Below, one piece after another: positions 59,864 through 64,000 of a DNA stretch of 64,000 nucleotides. Location of the stretch: contig NC_079491.1 of NCBI RefSeq assembly GCF_020520425.1, positions 22,187,449 through 22,251,448 of the forward strand. The letters are read 5' to 3'. The stretch is from Spinacia oleracea. Lineage: Eukaryota > Streptophyta > Magnoliopsida > Caryophyllales > Amaranthaceae. The notes beneath the pieces were generated by a model. The model had not been told where the DNA came from and did no database searches. It saw only the letters and a list, made by a program, of their open reading frames with translations. Position 1 is the stretch's first letter. Each line of letters opens with the position of its first letter. Position numbers and translations under genes: made by a program.

Positions 59864-62800
59864 CTAGGAAGAAACGTTTCTAGCCTCAGCATTCTCAACA
59901 CTTCCATTAGAGCTATTCTCTAAAGTGGAAGTAGTACTAGGACCTAAGAGCAAAGGAGCCTCTTTCTTTTCAGGCTCAGAAGACTTCTCAGGTTCGCGTT
60001 TGGCAGCCCAAGCTCGAAGAGGAGGTTCAAAGTGTTTGCTGGCAACATCAGGTGGAGGTAAATCTTCGTCTTCGCCTGGAAGTACAAGAAGACCTTTCTC
60101 CCTCAGGGAACTAGGCTTGTTGTAACAAGTATTCCATAATTGGTCAACCAGTTGCCTCTCTTCCTTGGCAGCCTCAAGCTCTTCCTGTGACATCAAGCTG
60201 ATGCCTTGAATACGTTCTTCAAGGAGCTGCTTCAATTTATCATCTTCGCCTATTGACTGCTGTCCAGTGGTCTCATCAAGTTTTGCACGTGCAAGCTCCA
60301 GCAAACCCTGTAGAGCAGCTTCTCGAACAGTCGCATCCTCACTAGAGGAAAGGTGAATCATGATACGGGGGAACCCAAGTTCAGTTACCACAAAACCATC
60401 AGATTGGTTTTCCCGTACAAGATAATGAAGTAAATTCAGTGCTTTCCTGCAAAAGTTTTACTTCTCTAAGATAACAAACAAAAAAGGCCAGTGAAGAACA
60501 ACCATAAATTGAGTGATTCCCTTCCTATAATTTGCATCCTAGTGCTTACTATTGCTATAAATGAAACACGTACATCTCCATAAAAGGTGGATACCTTTGA
60601 AATCTAACACTGTCGGAGCTTAAAGCATCTTTTAATGCTGCATAACCATTTGCAAGGCGAAATGCTGCAGTGCCAGGTTTATTGTAACGGATCAAAGCTG
60701 CAAACCAACACCAAGAACAAATATCAATATTTCAAGCCAGCAACACCAAGGAAAAGAACAATCATTCAATGATTTAAATCATTTAGTTCAATGGACTACA
60801 ATTTGAAAGTCAAATACTACGTAGGAAAAAAGGATGCAGAACACTCACATGCTAAGGCACTCAGTGCCTGTGTACGCACTTTCATATCAGGGTCTGAAGC
60901 GAAATTGGTCAGTAGAGGTTCAAAGCCATTTGCTTCCATCACTAACTGTTGACTCTTAGGATTGTTCTGAACAATGGTCGTCACAACATCTGCAGCCTTT
61001 GCTCGAATATTTGCATGGCGATTCTTAAGATAACCAAGCAGAGGAGACAGCCCGCCAATTGAATGAAGATCTATCAGGCACGAGCAAGACATTTACATAA
61101 GTCAAGACAAAGAGTATATGCCAACATAAAATGCAAAAATGTTGTTATTATGCACGTCAAGAAGATATGACATATTGGGGAACTTTAAAAACGGTGTGCA
61201 GCTTAAAAGTTCCTTATTTTCTCCATTTTGGAATATTGACAAAGAAGCATTTCCTTTCAATGATTCTCAAAAATCATAGCAATTCTGGCAAAACCACCGG
61301 TTTTAAGCTTTCAGTTTAGCTACTTCTATTGTAAACAAACTTGATAGTCTTGGTGAATCAGAACAACTTCAATAATAGTCGAATCATTTCATAATTCAAC
61401 GAAAAATATGCTTCAAGGGCAAAAGGCAACTTGTTTTCATCACATTCATCAATGTCAAGGCAAATATTTAAGGTGGCTCGTACATTGGAACAGCAGTGTC
61501 TGGAAAATTTACTTTACTCTCAATGTAATTATAAGAAAATAGTAAAATATAGAATCTGGATAGAATAATTGTTTATCATATTCTCATTCTTCACAGCACT
61601 AGAAAATTAAAATGGCGGATGCACTATCTTCATAGACAATGTTAAAGGAATCAAGTCCAATAACTAATCCATGCATTGTGCAAATGCACAGAAAAAAACT
61701 AGATAGCATCTTCAGAATTAAACAACTTTTGCCCCCCTTAGTTTATTTGAAGAATAGACCAACAGGGAAAGTCAGAGTGAATACAGAGAATATACTGCAG
61801 TGGTACCCCAAAAATATTTGTACAAAAACATAATGCTTGCTTAGAATGAAACTGAAGGCTGCTGGATATCACTTAAAATAAGAGAAAGAGACCAACAAAT
61901 AATAGTAGTTGAGCAGTGATACGCATCTAAAAATCGACTTCACTTTTAAAAATAGTTTTAGTTGTTCCTCTTCTTTAAAATTGCCAAAGATACAGGTGGT
62001 ATTGGTCTTACCTAGATCTCTTAGAAATTGGCACTAGCTCCTTGATTTATCTAAGTAAAAACCTACAGTATTGACAAAAGGGTATCATCGAGTTTATAAT
62101 GCATATACTTCGGTACACTAAATGATGAAGGTCCCATGTAATTCCATCGTTCCAAATAATTACCGTGTGACTGTGTGAGGCACCAAAACATGCACTCTGT
62201 ACTGCTACAGCATCCAAGGACAAGTGACCAAGGGAAGCTGTAAACTTATGACTAATACTTCTCTGCCTTATCAGCATAAAATCTGGTCGGATATGGAGTA
62301 ATTAACAATATACTAATGGAGAAAGCACAAAAGATTCAAAAGGATGTTCAGGATTAGCGGAACCTACACTCCTGTTATTAAACAACTCTAAATTTTTCTG
62401 GTCCCAAATTTGAAGCCCAGAGCTGTTTATATTTGTCTCAATGCTTCACTCCAGTACAAGTTACCCAAGTACAACTCATAAGGGTATTCAAAATTTTACC
62501 AGAATTTGAAATAGGAAGTGGTATTTTCATTGCTGAAGGAAAGTTTATTGTCATTAATATATCTTTATAACATTTTTTACAGAATTTGGAACACGTTGAA
62601 CTCTTTTGGTGGACAGCTTTCTTTGTGGTGACATTTTCCATCAATTACTAAGCAGAAAAAAGGGAAATATGCCCTTCTCTTCTCAGCCTCAACGGCAAAT
62701 AAACCACGGTCGGACATGGAAAAAAGCTTGTTTAACTAAGGAAATAAACAGAAGACTTGGCAAATATATGCTGAAGACAAACACAAGCCAAAACAATTCA

Positions 62801-63519
62801 AACTAATAGTAGAGGTGTAAAACCGGCATTTTAAATGAGTGAATTTCTAGACATGTGATAAAAGTGTTGCGTCCATGTTTTAACTTTTAAGGAAACAATT
62901 TTTTGCTTCAACAAATCATATATGTATCTGTCTGCCCGTTGCAACTGTCACTATCTGACTGATTCAAAATCATTAAGAAATCAAAATGGAGAAGAATATT
63001 AGTCATTCAACCCTCTAACACCCGTGAATTATTTGAAAGCCAAGAAACAAGAGGAGTGATACACACTGTAAAACTCATGTCAGTTAAATTGACATGTTCT
63101 TTAACCTATTATGACACTGGGAAAGGTTCACCATTGAAGATATGTCACCAAATTTTAAACACCATGACACTGAAACCTAAGTGAAAGAATGAAAACAAGT
63201 ATTTCAGCTCACCATTTGCCATATCAATCGACTCCACATGCTCTTGCAGCTCATCCAACATATCTGCAAAATAACAGAACCAAAAGGCTTTATAAAGGTT
63301 TGCAGGCTCTGGAACGAGGAGTATGTACCTATAATTAAATACCAACTACAAAGACAGAATCAGAAACTGGCTGTACCTTCAATATCACCAGGACTGACTC
63401 CTTGGGAATCTAAGACTTCCTCTGGAGTTTTCATAACTTGAGTTATCTCTTTCATCCGCTTGACAACATCAACTGTTTGTGACTGCATGGCTTCCATAAA
63501 CCACTTTCGGTCCTCCTTG
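59864..63519 (-). CDS. FES1: FES1-type Hsp70 nucleotide-exchange factor, 3' five exons (5' end outside)
   Basis: Minus strand exons 63519-63377, 63263-63213, 61070-60849, 60697-60595 and 60446-59864, all with GT-AG sites. FES1/HspBP1 proteins are armadillo-repeat factors that release ADP from cytosolic Hsp70. Seen in order: EDRKWFMEAMQSQTVDVVKR, EELxEHVESIDMAN-type segment (DELQEHVESIDMANG), GGLSPLLGYLKNRHANIRAK, NNPKSQQLVMEANGFEPLL, NKPGTAAFRLANGYAALKDA, RKALNLLHYLVRENQSDGFV, and a C-terminal DLPPPDVASKHFEPPLRAWA followed by an acidic/serine tail. The order matches plant Fes1A throughout. The first exon lies beyond 64000 or in the unreadable right edge. No lesion is visible. Intron 61071-63212 is 2.1 kb and holds no gene. 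Confidence 0.95.
61071..63212 (-). other. FES1: 2.1-kb FES1 intron
   Basis: GT-AG intron (donor GTGAGC at 63212, acceptor CCTGATAG at 61071). No terminal repeats or coding similarity is seen inside; only short chance ORFs. Confidence 0.75.
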
Positions 63520-63920
63520 CTGGTTAACACACAGTCAATTACATGAGGACAAATGAACATCATAATAACAGGCATAAATGCATAATGCACACATTAAGGA
63601 AAAAATATGAACCACTGCATCAGTACATAATTACATACTTTCAGGATTCAAGTTACCCAATGACCGAAACACATACCAAATGGGATGATATAGAAGTATA
63701 ACTACAAATGTAACAGTCACAAAAGACCAAAGAAAGAGTGACAGAAGATTCAACCTCCTACAATGCTCATGATCAGATATAAAAGGTGGCCAATCAAGCA
63801 ATGACGAAATAAAATATGAATTATCCGTCACAAAAATACACTTCATCAACCCCCACAGTAACCTCTTTACCTTACATTCCAATATAACTTCGTGATGGAC
63901 TTAATTAGTTATGAAGTACT
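63520..63920 (-). other. FES1: FES1 intron 1 (part)
   Basis: Sequence upstream of the 63519 splice acceptor; AT-rich, no coding similarity. Confidence 0.6.
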
Positions 63921-64000
63921 ACTCATTCATTCATTATCATTACCCCATTGCCTCAAAGAGGCTCCCGCAAGAAACGGGGTAAGAGGGGGTCGGACTTACG
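63921..64000 (-). mobile_element. SINE-like 3' end
   Basis: On the minus strand: CCCCGTTTCTTGCGGGAGCC, TCTTTGAGGCAATGGGGTAA, then TGATAATGAATGAATGA. The GGGAGCC...GGCAATGGGGTAA body with a TGATAATG-type tail is like tRNA-derived SINEs common in some eudicots. The 5' part with the Pol III boxes is outside the window. Confidence 0.5.

Overview
The window is nuclear DNA of a flowering plant, most likely a eudicot. It holds two spliced or intron-containing host genes of plant type at its ends and about 55 kb of transposable elements between them. The species cannot be read from the sequence; an Amaranthaceae-like genome is only a guess. There is no sign of bacterial, organellar or viral gene organisation.

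Layout. A decayed LINE fragment (1-240) is followed by the intact nucleolar GTPase gene NOG1 on the minus strand (1346-3373), with a 5'-UTR intron. Next come a Stowaway MITE, a 3 x 48-bp tandem repeat, an unrecognised ORF relic and a Helitron-type 3' end (7115-7142). From 8446 to 31038 lies one Ty3/gypsy Tat-type retrotransposon, with CATTT target duplications and about 1.5 % LTR divergence. A Ty1/copia Angela/BARE1-like element (16373-26771; CTAAT duplications, about 0.3 % LTR divergence, uninterrupted 1321-codon polyprotein) is nested in it. The host Tat element has a gag-pol broken by stops and frameshifts. It also carries a spliced antisense gene of the 'putative gypsy-type transposon' family, and the copia element landed in the last exon of that gene.

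After it come a long inverted repeat around a gene-like relic, a MITE, a lone LTR with primer-binding site (33936-35469), and two adjacent MITEs (Harbinger/Tourist-like and Stowaway). A 15.5-kb Mutator-like element (about 37835-53354) follows. It carries a FAR1/MULE-type transposase gene on the plus strand and an ~18-exon Ulp1-type SUMO-protease gene on the minus strand, converging on a 1.3-kb retroposon. Its non-coding DNA is saturated with TGTTCTTTT, whose orientation follows the direction of each gene and reverses next to the terminal inverted repeats. A small Ty1/copia element with near-identical LTRs and a ruined interior (53637-59260) comes next. The window ends with five 3' exons of a minus-strand FES1-type Hsp70 nucleotide-exchange factor gene (59864-63519) and a SINE-like end.

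How the parts work together. NOG1 (60S ribosome assembly) and FES1 (Hsp70 co-chaperone) are independent housekeeping genes. Everything between reads as successive insertions whose order can be inferred from target-site duplications and LTR divergence. The most unusual pieces are the two-gene Mutator-like element with its mirrored 9-mer, and the spliced antisense gene of the Tat element.
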